From: Stomorhina lunata
Lineage: Eukaryota > Arthropoda > Insecta > Diptera > Rhiniidae
NCBI GenBank assembly: GCA_933228675.1
Contig: OW121743.1
Location: 66,181,998-66,245,997, forward strand
Reading direction: 5' to 3'
Length of the DNA stretch: 64,000 bases
Shown: positions 34,130 through 45,091 of the stretch, piece after piece
Layout of the letters: every line of letters starts with the position of its first letter
Position numbering within the stretch: the stretch's first letter is position 1
Position numbers and translations under genes: made by a program
Notes under the pieces: model-generated
The model's input: the letters and a program-made list of their open reading frames with translations, nothing else
Told to the model about the DNA's origin: nothing
Databases searched by the model: none

Positions 34130-36660
34130 GAAAATTTTGTTCTCAAAAATTTTCTATAGAAATTTTTTTATCAAAAATTTGTCTATAGAAAATTTTGTTA
34201 TCAAAAATTTGTCTCAAAAAATTTTTTATAGAAAATTTTTCTATAGAAAATCTTTTTATCAAAAATTTTTCTATAGAAAATTTTTATATCAAAAATGTTT
34301 CTATATAAAACTTTTTTTATCAAAAATTTTTCTATAGAAAATTTTTATATCCAAAATCAAAAATTTTTCTATAAAAAAAATTTTTTATAGAAAAATATTT
34401 TTATTCAAAATTTTTCTATAGGAAAAAAACATTATTAAAATTTTTTTATAGAAAAATATTTTTTCCAAAAATTGTTCTATGAAAAAATATTTTTATCGAA
34501 AATTTTTGTATAGAAAAATATTTTTGTCGAAAATTTTTCTATCGAAAATTTTTTTATAGAAAAATATATTTATCGAAAATTTTCTATAGAAAAATATTTT
34601 TATCAAAAATTTTTCTATAGAAAAATATTTTTATCGAAAATTTTTCTATAGAAAAATATTTTTATCGAAAATGTTTCTATAGAAAAATATTTTAATCAAA
34701 CATTTTTCTATAGAAAAATATTTTTATCGAAAATTTTTCCATAGAAAAATATTTTTATCAATAAATTTTTCTGTAGAAAAATATTTTCATCGAAAATTTT
34801 TCTATAGAAAAATAAACCTTTGAAAAATATTTTCATTCAAAATTTTTCTATAGAAAAATATTTTCATCGACAATTTTTCTATAGAAAATTATTTTCATCG
34901 ACAATTTTTCTATAGAAAAATATTTTCGTCGAAAATTTTTCTATAGAAAAATATTTTCATCGAAAATTTTTCTATAGAAAAATATTTTTATCAAAAATTT
35001 TTCTATAAAAAATATTTTCATCGAAAATTTTTCTATAGAAAAATATTTTCATCGAAAATTTTTCTATAGAAAAATATTTTCATCGAAAATTTTTCTATAG
35101 AAAAATATTTTCATCGAAAATTTTTCTATAGAAAAATATTTTCATCGAAAATTTTTCTATAGAAAAATATTTTCATCGAAAATTTTTCTATAGAAAAATA
35201 TTTTCATCGAAAATTTTTCTATAGAAAAATATTTTCATCGAAAATTTTTCTATAGAAAAATATTTTCATAGAAAATTTTTCTATAGAAAAATATTTTTAT
35301 CAAAAATTTTTCTATAGAAAAATATTTTCATCGAAAATTTTTCTATAGAAAAATATTTTGATTAAAAATTTTTCTATAGAAAAATATTTTTATCGAAAAT
35401 TTTTCTACAGAAAAATATTTTTCTCGAAAATTTTTCTATAGAAAAATGTTTTTTGTTTCGAAAATTTTTCTATAGCAAAATATTTTTATCGAAAATTTTT
35501 CTATAGAAAATTGTTTTATCAAAAATTCTTCTATAAAAAATTGTTTTATCAAAAAATGTTTGTATAGAAAATTTTTTTATCAAAAATTTTTCTATAGAGA
35601 TTTTTTTTTATCAAAAACTTTTCGATAGATTTTTTTTAATGTTTCTATAGAAATTTTTTTTTTTATAAAAAATTTTTTTATAGTATTTTTTTTATCAACT
35701 AAACAAAAGCAAACACAAAACATTCAGTCATTTTATTATTTTTTGAAATTTTTTTTTATCAAAAAATTGTTCTATAGAAAATTTTATTACCAACATTTTT
35801 TCTATAGAAATTTTTTCTCATCAATTTTTTATCAAAAATTTTTCTATAAAAAATTTTTTTATTAAAAATTTTTCTATAGAAAATTCTTTTATCAAAAATT
35901 TTTCTATAGAAAATTATTTTTAACAAAAATTGTTCTATAGAAAATTTTTTATCAAAAATTTGTTACCAAAAAGTTTTCGATCGAAAATTTTTTGTCAAAA
36001 TTTTTCTGTAAAAATTTTGTTTATTTTTTAATATTTTTTTCGAAAATTTTTCCAAAGAAAAATATTTTTTGAAAATTTTTTTTTATAAAAAAATATTGTT
36101 CTATAGAAAATTTTATAAGCCACATTTTTTCTATAAAAATTTTTTTTTATCAAAAATTTTTCTATAGTATATTTTTTTATCAAAAATTTTTCTATAGAAA
36201 ATTTTTTTTATCAAAAATTGGTCTATAGAAAATTTTTTATCAAAAATTTGTTACCAAAAAGTTTTTTTTATATAAAAATTTTGTTTGTTTTAAATATTTT
36301 TTCGAAAATTTTTCCATAGAAAAATATTTTTTCATGAATTTTTCTATAGAAAAATATTTTTATCGAAAATTTTTCTAAAGAAAACTATTTTTATAGAGAA
36401 TTTTTCTATAAAAAATATTTTTATTAAAAAATTTTCCATAGAAAAATATTTTTATCGAAAATTTTTCTATAGAAAAATATTTTTTATCGAACATTTTTCT
36501 ATAGAAAAATATTTTTATCGAAAAATTTTCTACAGAAAAATATTTTTTTTTTAAAAATTGTTCTATAGAAAAATATTTTTGTCAAAAATGTTCCTATTAT
36601 AAATTTTTCTGTAGAAATTTTTTTTATTAAAATCTTTTCTATAGATATTTATTATTAAAC
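34130..36660 (-). repeat. 31-bp CTATAG minisatellite (array 3, right part)
   Basis: Core section ~34560-35460: unit CTATAGAAAAATATTTTCAT then CGAAAATTTTT, 31 bp, with TATCAAAA and TATCGAAA variants; CATCG versions dominate 34780-35340. Edges are degenerate. Written with the ATCAAAA spacer, the unit is the reverse complement of array 4. About 80 units. A short unrelated stretch lies at ~35698-35745. Confidence 0.92.
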
Positions 36661-36670
36661 ATTTTTTAAA

Positions 36671-36727
36671 GCCGCACCAGCCGGTTCTGCTAACATCCAA
36701 ATTCCAACTGAATGCTTTCAATATTAA
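36671..36727 (+). CDS. Possible terminal exon of an unrecognised gene
   Basis: Directly after array 3, AAAG|CC opens a GC-richer stretch that reads AAPAGSANIQIPTECFQY and ends in TAA at 36725-36727. Composition differs sharply from both sides. The preceding acceptor (TTTTTTAAAG) is weak and no upstream exon in phase was found. It could be the end of a gene whose intron holds the minisatellite, or a chance or relic segment. Confidence 0.22.
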   Translation, partial: AAPAGSANIQIPTECFQY

Positions 36728-37826
36728 TTTTCACGAGTTTCATTAATGATCGTGATATTTACAAAAATTAAAAAAGTCTTCGGCTTCTGGTTGTATGGGC
36801 TACCTATGCCTGTTTATAATACATGGTACGATTATAAAACTTGAGATTATTAAATGAAGTAATTCAGAGAAAGTACGTACATTTATCCCATCCCTGTTAT
36901 AAAATGAGTTTTTTGTGCCCTTTAAAATTGCTCATAAAAAGGTAATTGTGGTCTATAATAAAAAATGGTAATAATAAAGAATAATTTTACCAACAAAAGA
37001 ACGGAAACAAACAGTAATAATGATTTCCGTTTTAATCATAACAGCAAAGGGTTCAATAAGGGTTTAAGGTCAAAGATTTTGTTTGCTACAATTCAAATTA
37101 GAAAAATTTTCTATACAAATAACAAAAATGTAGAAAAAATACTAAAGAAAGTTATTATAAAGGATTAATAAAACATTTAAGGGATAAATTTTAAATTAAA
37201 AGAATAATAAATTTAAGGAATTGATAAAATAATGGAGCTTTTTTTAAGACTCTTAGCATTCTATTATTATATTCTTTAGACTTAAATGAATCAGTTTTTC
37301 AACTTAATTACATTTAAAATTTTATTCTCATAAATATTATATGATTTTAAAGTTCAAGCAATGAAAAGAAACAAGGCATCAATTTAACTTGAAAAACTAT
37401 TCGCAACATCTATTTATTTACGGTAATTTTCATAGCCATCAAACTGTAAGAATAAGGAAAATAGGACAGATTGAAGATAGAAAAAGAATAAGGAAAGTAG
37501 GACAGATTGAAGGTATAAAGGAGACAATTTTGCAGTGGACTCTTTGTTATTTTATTTAATTTATTGGTCTTTTTTCCTATACATCTAACAATTGTTCAAA
37601 CTGTAGCAAATTGTAGCATTTTAACCTTTTTTAAATTTATATCAGAGAAGCCCAAACTGTGATTGTGCTAACTCTTGTGGGGAGAAAAGAAACTTTGAAG
37701 ATACATGAACACAATTGTAAAGAGCATAAAAATAAGTTTACCCTAAAGATTTTTTTAACTTTCCCCAAAAAATGCAATCATTAGCCATGAACCACTTGAC
37801 GAGTTAAAGTTTCATTAACTTCTGAA
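36728..37826. other. AT-rich DNA, no gene recognised
   Basis: A 67-codon frame at 36965-37168 is Asn/Lys-rich, as AT-rich chance frames are. A phrase AGAATAAGGAAAATAGGACA is repeated ~38 bp apart near 37450 and 37487. Confidence 0.4.
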
Positions 37827-37891
37827 AAAGCAGTGGTGCCCACTGACACATAAGCGTACTATGCTTATGTGCTAGTGGGCACCATTGCTTT
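37827..37891. repeat. 65-nt perfect-type hairpin, 29-bp stem
   Basis: Left arm 37827-37855 (AAAGCAGTGGTGCCCACTGA + CACATAAGC), loop GTACTAT, right arm 37863-37891. About 27 of 29 positions pair. The stem is GC-rich for this region and ends ~30 bp before array 4. It could be a minimal MITE, a miRNA-like hairpin or a remnant of a larger palindrome; nothing else decides. Confidence 0.7.
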
Positions 37892-37919
37892 GGAATAATT
37901 ACAAAGTCCTATATATTTT

Positions 37920-39595
37920 TTTTTTTTGATAAAAATATATTTCTATCGAAAAATTTTTGATAAAAATATTTTTCTATAGAAAAATTTTTGATCAAAATAT
38001 TTTTCTATAGAAAAATTTTTGATAAAAATATTTTTCTATAGAAAAATTTTTGATAAAAATATTTTTCTATAGAAAAATTTTTGATAAAAATATTTTTCTA
38101 TAGAAAAATTTTTGATAAAAATATTTTTCTATAGAAAAATTTTTGATAAAAATATTTTTCTATAGAAAAATTTTTGATAAAAATATTTTTCTATAGAAAA
38201 ATTTTTGATAAAAATATTTTTCTATAGAAAAATTTTTGATAAAAATATTTTTCTATAGAAAAATTTTTGATAAAAATATTTTTCTATAGAAAAATTTTTG
38301 ATAAAAATATTTTTCTATAGAAAAATTTTTGATAAAAATATTTTTCTATAGAAAAATTTTTGATAAAAATATTTTTCTATAGAAAAATTTTTGATAAAAA
38401 TATTTTTCTATAGAAAAATTTTTGATAAAAATATTTTTCTATAGAAAAATTTTTGATAAAAATATTTTTCTATAGAAAAATTTTTGATAAAAATATTTTT
38501 CTATAGAAAAATTTTTGACAAAAATATTTTTCTATAGAAAAATTTTTGATCAAAATATTTTTCTATAGAAAAATTTTTGATAAAAATATTTTTCTATAGA
38601 AAAATTTTTGATAAAAATATTTTTCTATAGAAAAATTTTTGATAAAAATATTTTTCTATAGAAAAATTTTTGATAAAAATATTTTTCTATAGAAAAATTT
38701 TTGATAAAAATATTTTTCTATAGAAAAATTTTTGATAAAAATATTTTTCTATAGAAAAATTTTTGATAAAAATATTTTTCTATAGAAAAATTTTTGATAA
38801 AAATATTTTTCTATAGAAAAATTTTTGATAAAAATATTTTTCTATAGAAAAATTTTTGATAAAAATATTTTTCTATAGAAAAATTTTTGATAAAAATATT
38901 TTTCTATAGAAAAATTTTTGATAAAAATATTTTTCTATAGAAACATTTTTGATAAAAATATTTTTCTATAGAAAAATTTTTGATAAAAATATTTTTCTAT
39001 AGAAAAATTTTTGATAAAAATATTTTTCTATAGAAAAATTTTTGATAAAAATATTTTTCTATAGAAAAATTTTTGATAAAAATATTTTTCTATAGAAAAA
39101 TTTTTGACAAAAATATTTTTCTATAGAAAAATTTTTGACAAAAATATTTTTCTATAGAAAAATTTTTGACAAAAATATTTTTCTATAGAAAAATTTTTGA
39201 CAAAAATATTTTTCTATAGAAACATTATTGATAAAAATATTTTTCTATAGAAACATTTTTGATAAAAATATTTTTCTATAGAAACATTTTTGGTAAAAAT
39301 ATTTTTCTATAGAAAAATTTTTGATAGAAATATTTTTCTACAGAAAAATTTTTGATAAAAATATTTTTCTATAGAAAAATTTTTTGATAAAAATATTTTT
39401 CTATAGAAAAATTTTTGATAAAAATATTTTTCTATAGAAAAGTTTATGATAAAAATATTTTTCTTTAGAAAAATTTTTGATAAAAATATTTTTCTATAGA
39501 AAAATTGTTGATAAAAATATTTTTCTATAGAAAAATTTTTGATAAAAATATTTTTCTATAGAAAAATATTTGATAAAAATATTTTTCTATGTTTA
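37920..39595 (+). repeat. 31-bp CTATAG minisatellite (array 4), ~54 units, highly uniform
   Basis: Unit CTATAGAAAAATTTTTGATA then AAAATATTTTT, exactly 31 bp. From 37960 to 39100 nearly every unit is identical; single-base variants (GACAAAAA at ~38517 and 39105-39200, ACATTTTT, GATCAAAA) mark a few. Such uniformity means very recent amplification or gene conversion. Orientation is opposite to array 3. Confidence 0.97.
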
Positions 39596-40530
39596 TTTAA
39601 TTTTCTAAACCTTAATATGTCTATAAAAGTTACAAAATTTTTTATTTTTTTGTAAGTTGTGAATTGTTTTACTGAATCAAAAGTTGGTCTAATTAATAGC
39701 CTAAACCAATTTCATATTTTACATCCTAACAAAAATATATACATAAATTCGTATATGATGGTTACAGTTAAATGAACCTTATCCTGAAGTATCAACCGTA
39801 TAAACATGATTACTTTCATATAAAAAAATGTTCTTAAAGAAAAACTTTTATACATAACGATAAAGATAACAAGGAAATCTTACGTGACAAAAACTTTTTA
39901 TAAAGTAATTTTACTGAAACGTTACACTTGAATCTATGAAGGCAATTTGCATGATGTTATCTGCAATTCCCTTACACATATAATATGAAAACTTTTTCTT
40001 TAAGATAAAATCATAAATTTATTAGAACAACTTAATCCAAAATGGATTTGAAAGGAAACAATTGGCTCTTACAGAAATTTTCAATGTTTCAAGCAATTTC
40101 TTTCTAAATTGGCTTTCTACATTAATATCATTGCAATATATAATACTTGAATGGCTATTTGTATCCGTCTTTAATAATGACCATATATATTTATTGTATA
40201 CCAACTACTGACCTTTCTACGGAGATGAGATGAGATATAGTCATAGACATGAACACGTAATTTTTAAACTTTAAGATAAATAAATTTAAAACTTTACGAA
40301 ACAAACCAAGTATGTAAATAGATCTATTTAGTTTTCGCAACAAATATATTTATTTTTATTTGGAATGTGTGTTTTTGGTTATGAAATTGGGCCAAACTTA
40401 AATTTTAATATTTTGGAAAAAAACTACATTTGCACAAAAAAGTGGCTATTTTTTTGTAAAATTGTTTTATATGTCAACAGAAAAGGCCAAAATTATACAA
40501 CAGAAAATGTTAAGTTTTTTATAGAAAAGT
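39596..40530. other. Unique-looking AT-rich DNA between arrays 4 and 5
   Basis: No coding signal and no recognised element. Confidence 0.4.
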
Positions 40531-40534
40531 GTGA

Positions 40535-43305
40535 TTTAGACAAATTTTTCTATAGAAAAATGTGTTTTAGACAGATTTTTCTATAGAAAAATGTTTTTTA
40601 GACAAATGTTTCTATAGAAAAATGTGTTTAAGACAATTTTTTCTATAGAAAAATGTGTTTTAGACAAATTTTTCTATAGAAAAATGTGTTTTAGACAAAT
40701 TTTTCTATAGAAAAGTGTGTTTTAGACAAATTTTTCTATAGAAAAATGTGTTTTAGACAAATTTTTCTATAGAAAAATGTGTTTTAGACAAATTTTTCTA
40801 TAGAAAAATGTGTTTTAGACAAATTTTTCTATAGAAAAATGTGTTTTAGACAAATTTTTCTATAGAAAAATGTGTTTTAGACAAATTTTTCTATAGAAAA
40901 ATGTGTTTTAGACAAATTTTTCTATAGAAAAATGTGTTTTAGACAAATTTTTCTATAGAAAAATGTGTTTTAGACAAATTTTTCTATAGAATAATGTGTT
41001 TTAGACAAATTTTTCTATAGAAAAATGTGTTTTAGACAAATTTTTCTATAGAAAAATGTGTTTTAGACAAATTTTTCTATAGAAAAATGTGTTTTAGACA
41101 AATGTTTCTATAGAAAAATGTGTTTTAGACAATTTTTTCTATAGAAAAATGTGTTTTAGACAAATTTTTCTATAGAAAAATGTGTTTTAGACAAATTTTT
41201 CTATAGAAAAATGTGTTTTAGACAAATTTTTCTATAGAAAAATGTGTTTTAGACAAATTTTTCTATAGAAAAATGTGTTTTAGACAAATTTTTCTATAGA
41301 AAAATGTGTTTTAGACAAATTTTTCTATAGAAAAATGTGTTTTAGACAAATTTTTCTTTAGAAAAATGTGTTTTAGACAAATTTTTCTATAGAAAAATGT
41401 GTTTTAGACAAATTTTTCTATAGAAAAATGTGTTTTAGACAAATTTTTCTATAGAAAAATGTGTTTTAGACAAATTTTTCTATAGAAAAATGTGTTTTAG
41501 ACAAATTTTTCTATAGAAAAATGTGTTTTAGACAAATTTTTCTATAGTGTTTTAGACAAATTTTTCTATAGAAAAATGTGTTTTAGACAAATTTTTCTTT
41601 AGAAAAATGTGTTTTAGACAAATTTTTCTATAGAAAAATGTGTTTTAGACAAATTTTTCTATAGAAAAATGTGTTTTAGACAAATTTTTCTATAGAAAAA
41701 TGTGTTTTAGACAAATTTTTCTATAGAAAAATGTGTTTTAGACAAATTTTTCTATAGAAAAATGTGTTTTAGACAAATTTTTCTATAGAAAAATGTGTTT
41801 TAGACAAATTTTTCTATAGAAAAATGTGTTTTAGACAAATTTTTCTATAGAAAAATGTGTTTTAGACAAATTTTTCTATAGAAAAATGTGTTTTAGACCA
41901 ATTTTTCTATAGAAAAATGTGTTTTAGACCAATTTTTCTATAGAAAAATGTGTTTTAGACAAATTTTTCTATAGAAAAATGTGTTTGAGACAAATTTTTC
42001 TATAGAAAAATGTGTTTTAAACAAATTTTTCTATAGAAAAATGTGTTTGAGACAAATTTTTCTATAGAAAAATGTGTTTTAGACATATTTTTCTATAGAA
42101 AAATGTGTTTTAGACATATTTTTCTATAGAAAAATGTGTTTTAGACAAATTTTTCTATAGAAAAATGTGTTTTAGACAAATTTTTCTATAGAAAAATGTG
42201 TTTTAGACAAATTTTTCTATAGAAAAATGTGTTTTAGACAAATTTTTCTGTAGAAAAATGTGTTTTAGACAAATTTTTCTATAGAAAAATGTGTTTTAGA
42301 CAAATTTTTCTATAGAAAAATGTGTTTTAGACAAATTTTTCTATAGAAAAATGTGTTTTAGACAAATTTTTCTATAGAAAAATGTGTTTTAGACAAATTT
42401 TTCTATAGAAAAATGTGTTTTAGACAAATTTTTCTATAGAAAAATGTGTTTTAGAAAAAATTTTTCTATAGAAAAATGTGTTTTATATAAATTTTTCTAT
42501 AGAATAATGTGTTTTACACACAATTTTCTATAGAATAATGTGTTTTAGACAAATTTTTCTATAGAAAAATGTGCTTCGGACAAATTTTTCTATAGAAAAA
42601 TGTGCTTCAGACAAATTTTTCTATAGATAAATGTGTTTCAGACAAATTTTTCTATAGAAAAATATGTTTTAGACAAAATTTTTTTATAGAAAAATGTGTT
42701 TTAGACTAATTTTTCTATAGAAAAATGTGTTTTAGACAAATTTTTCTATAGAAAAATGTGTTTTAGACAAATGTTTCTATAGAAAAATGTGTTTTAGACA
42801 AATGTTTCTATAGAAAAATGTGTTTTAGACAATTTTTTCTATAGAAAAATGTGTTTTAGACAAATTTTTCTATAGAAAAATGTGTTTTAGACAAATTTTT
42901 CTATAGAAAAATGTGTTTTAGACAAATTTTTCTATAGAAAAATGTGTTTTAGAAAAATTTTTTCTATAGAAAAATGTGTTTTGTATAAATTTTTTTATAG
43001 AATAATGTGTTTTACACAAAATTTTCTATATAATAATGTGTTTTAGACAAATTTTTCTATAGAAAAATGTGCTTCGGACAAATTTTTCTATAGAAAAATG
43101 TGTTTCAGACAAATTTTTCTATAGAAAAATGTGTTTTATATAAATTTTTCTATAGAATAATGTGTTTTAGACAAATTTTTCTATAGAAAAATGTGCTTCA
43201 GACAAATTTTTCTATAGAAAAATGTGTTTCAGACAAATTTTTCCATAGAAAAATATGTTTTAGACAAAATTTTTTTATAGAAAAATGTGTTTTAGACAAA
43301 TTTAT
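40535..43305. repeat. 31-bp CTATAG minisatellite (array 5), ~89 units
   Basis: Unit CTATAGAAAAATGTGTTTTA then GACAAATTTTT, 31 bp: same core, different spacer (TGTGTTTTAGACAAA). Variants show higher-order structure. GACAAATGTT occurs at 40601 and 41097, 496 bp apart (16 units). The cluster with GCTTCGG occurs at 42573 and 43071, 498 bp apart. 42450-43290 is the most variable part. One unit is shortened at ~41547. Confidence 0.97.
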
Positions 43306-44235
43306 TTATAAAAAAATTTTCTATAGCAAAATTTTTTATACAAAAATTTTTGTATAAAAAAATTTTCTATAGAAAAATTTTTGTATAAAAAAATTTTCTA
43401 TAGAAAAATTTTTGTATAAAAAAATTTTCTATAGAAAAATTTTTATATAAGAAATTTTCTATAGAAAAATTTTGGTATAAAAAATTTTCTATAGAAAAAT
43501 TTTTGTATAAAAAAATTTTCTATAGAAAAATTTTTATATTAAAAAATTTTCTATAGAAAAATTTTTGTATAAAATAATTTTCTATAGGAAAATTTTTGTA
43601 TACAAAAATTTTCAAAAGAAAAATGTTTGTATAAAAAATTTTATTTAGAAAAATTTATGTATAAAAAATTTTCTATAGAAAAATTTTTGTATAAAAAAAT
43701 TCTCTATAGAAAAATTTTTGTATAATAAAATTTTCTTTAGAAAAATTTATGTATAAAAAAATTTTCTATAGAAAAATTTTTGTATAAAAAAAATTTCTAT
43801 AAATTCTCTATAGAAAAACTTTTCGTATAAGAAAATTTTTTATACAAAAATTTTTGTATAAAACAATTTTCAATAGAAACATTTTTTTATAAGAAAATTT
43901 TCAATAGAAAAATTTTTATAGAAAAATTTTTGCTTAAAAAATTTTCTTATAAACAAATTTTTTTATAAAAAAATTTTCTATAGAAAAATTTTTGTATAAA
44001 AAAATTTTCTATAGAATAATTTTTGTATCAAAAAATTTTCTATAGAAAAATTTTTGGTATAAGAAAATTTTTTATACAAAAATTTTTCTATAATAAAATT
44101 TTCTATAGAAAAATTTTTGTGTAAAAAAATTTTCTAAAGAAAAATTTTTGTAAAAAAAATTTTCTATAGAAAAATTTTTTTTATAAAAAAAAATTCTGTA
44201 TAAAAAACTTTTCTATAGAAAAATTTTTCAATAGT
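43306..44235 (+). repeat. 31-bp CTATAG minisatellite (array 6)
   Basis: Spacer changes abruptly at ~43310 from TGTGTTTTAGACAAA to TTTTTGTATAAAAAAA. About 30 moderately diverged units of CTATAGAAAAATTTTTGTAT AAAAAAATTTT. The array abuts array 5 with no unique DNA between them. Confidence 0.92.
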
Positions 44236-45091
44236 TAAAACTGTTATTAACATTATGGAAAAACTGTTATGTTTTTATAGAAAATTTTCTGTTAAAGTCC
44301 TCATGTTATAGATTTTATTCTAATCTAATTTGTTTAAGTTAAAAATTATTTAAATCTGGTACTTAATAAACATTAATGCCCTCCTTAGGAAACTTTAGCT
44401 AAAACAAACATTTATCTTATTATTTTTTTGCTTTCTATTCTAAGTTCGTTATCATGACTATTTTAAATATGTCATTTTTTTAAATAAACATTATTCCATT
44501 GTGCTACTGAGCTAAAAAAAATTTAAATATGAATATATTTTCCTTCTTTCTGTTGCTCTATATTTTATTTCTATGCAGTTGATCCGATCCATAAAATGCA
44601 ATTGAATGCAAACGCAACGAATGAATGCCCTCAAAGAACGTCTTAACTAAAAATAAAGAAAAATAGTTTCTTCTTCTGCCGCTAGGAAATGATAAATGGG
44701 TTATGTCGTCATCAATTTGCTAGGTCTTTTTTTTTCTTCATACTTTGATTGTAAGAGAAACTAATGCCATTCTAATCAGAATATTATTTATATTTTCAAA
44801 AGCACACAAATTCAAAATAAAGGCAAGTGTTGTAATAAATAAAGAAAACATGTGCAAAAAATTTATAAAAAAAAATATTACATTCGTTTGCTAAAATGAT
44901 AAGAAACGATTTATTAAAACAATTTTCACTATTTTGCAAACTATTATTACAATATGCTAATGCATATTCTGGACGCAGTTTTAATAGAAGCTTGCAACAA
45001 TTAACAACACGATTCGTTTAATTTAATTCAATTATTTTCCATTATTCTATGCTTAAAGTGTTAAATATCAATTTTACATGCCTAATTAATA
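44236..45091 (+). promoter_or_regulatory. Upstream region of ENGASE
   Basis: AT-rich sequence without a clear TATA box. A GC-richer piece at ~44578-44645 (GATCCGATCCATAAAATGCA, GCAAACGCAACGAATGAATG) may belong to the promoter or an upstream exon. An in-frame stop TAA at 45083-45085 precedes the ATG, so translation cannot start further up in this exon. Confidence 0.35.

Noticed and set aside
37920..43305. CRISPR-like regular repeat/spacer look
   Set aside because: Spacers are identical within an array, the host is a eukaryote and there are no cas genes; these are minisatellites.
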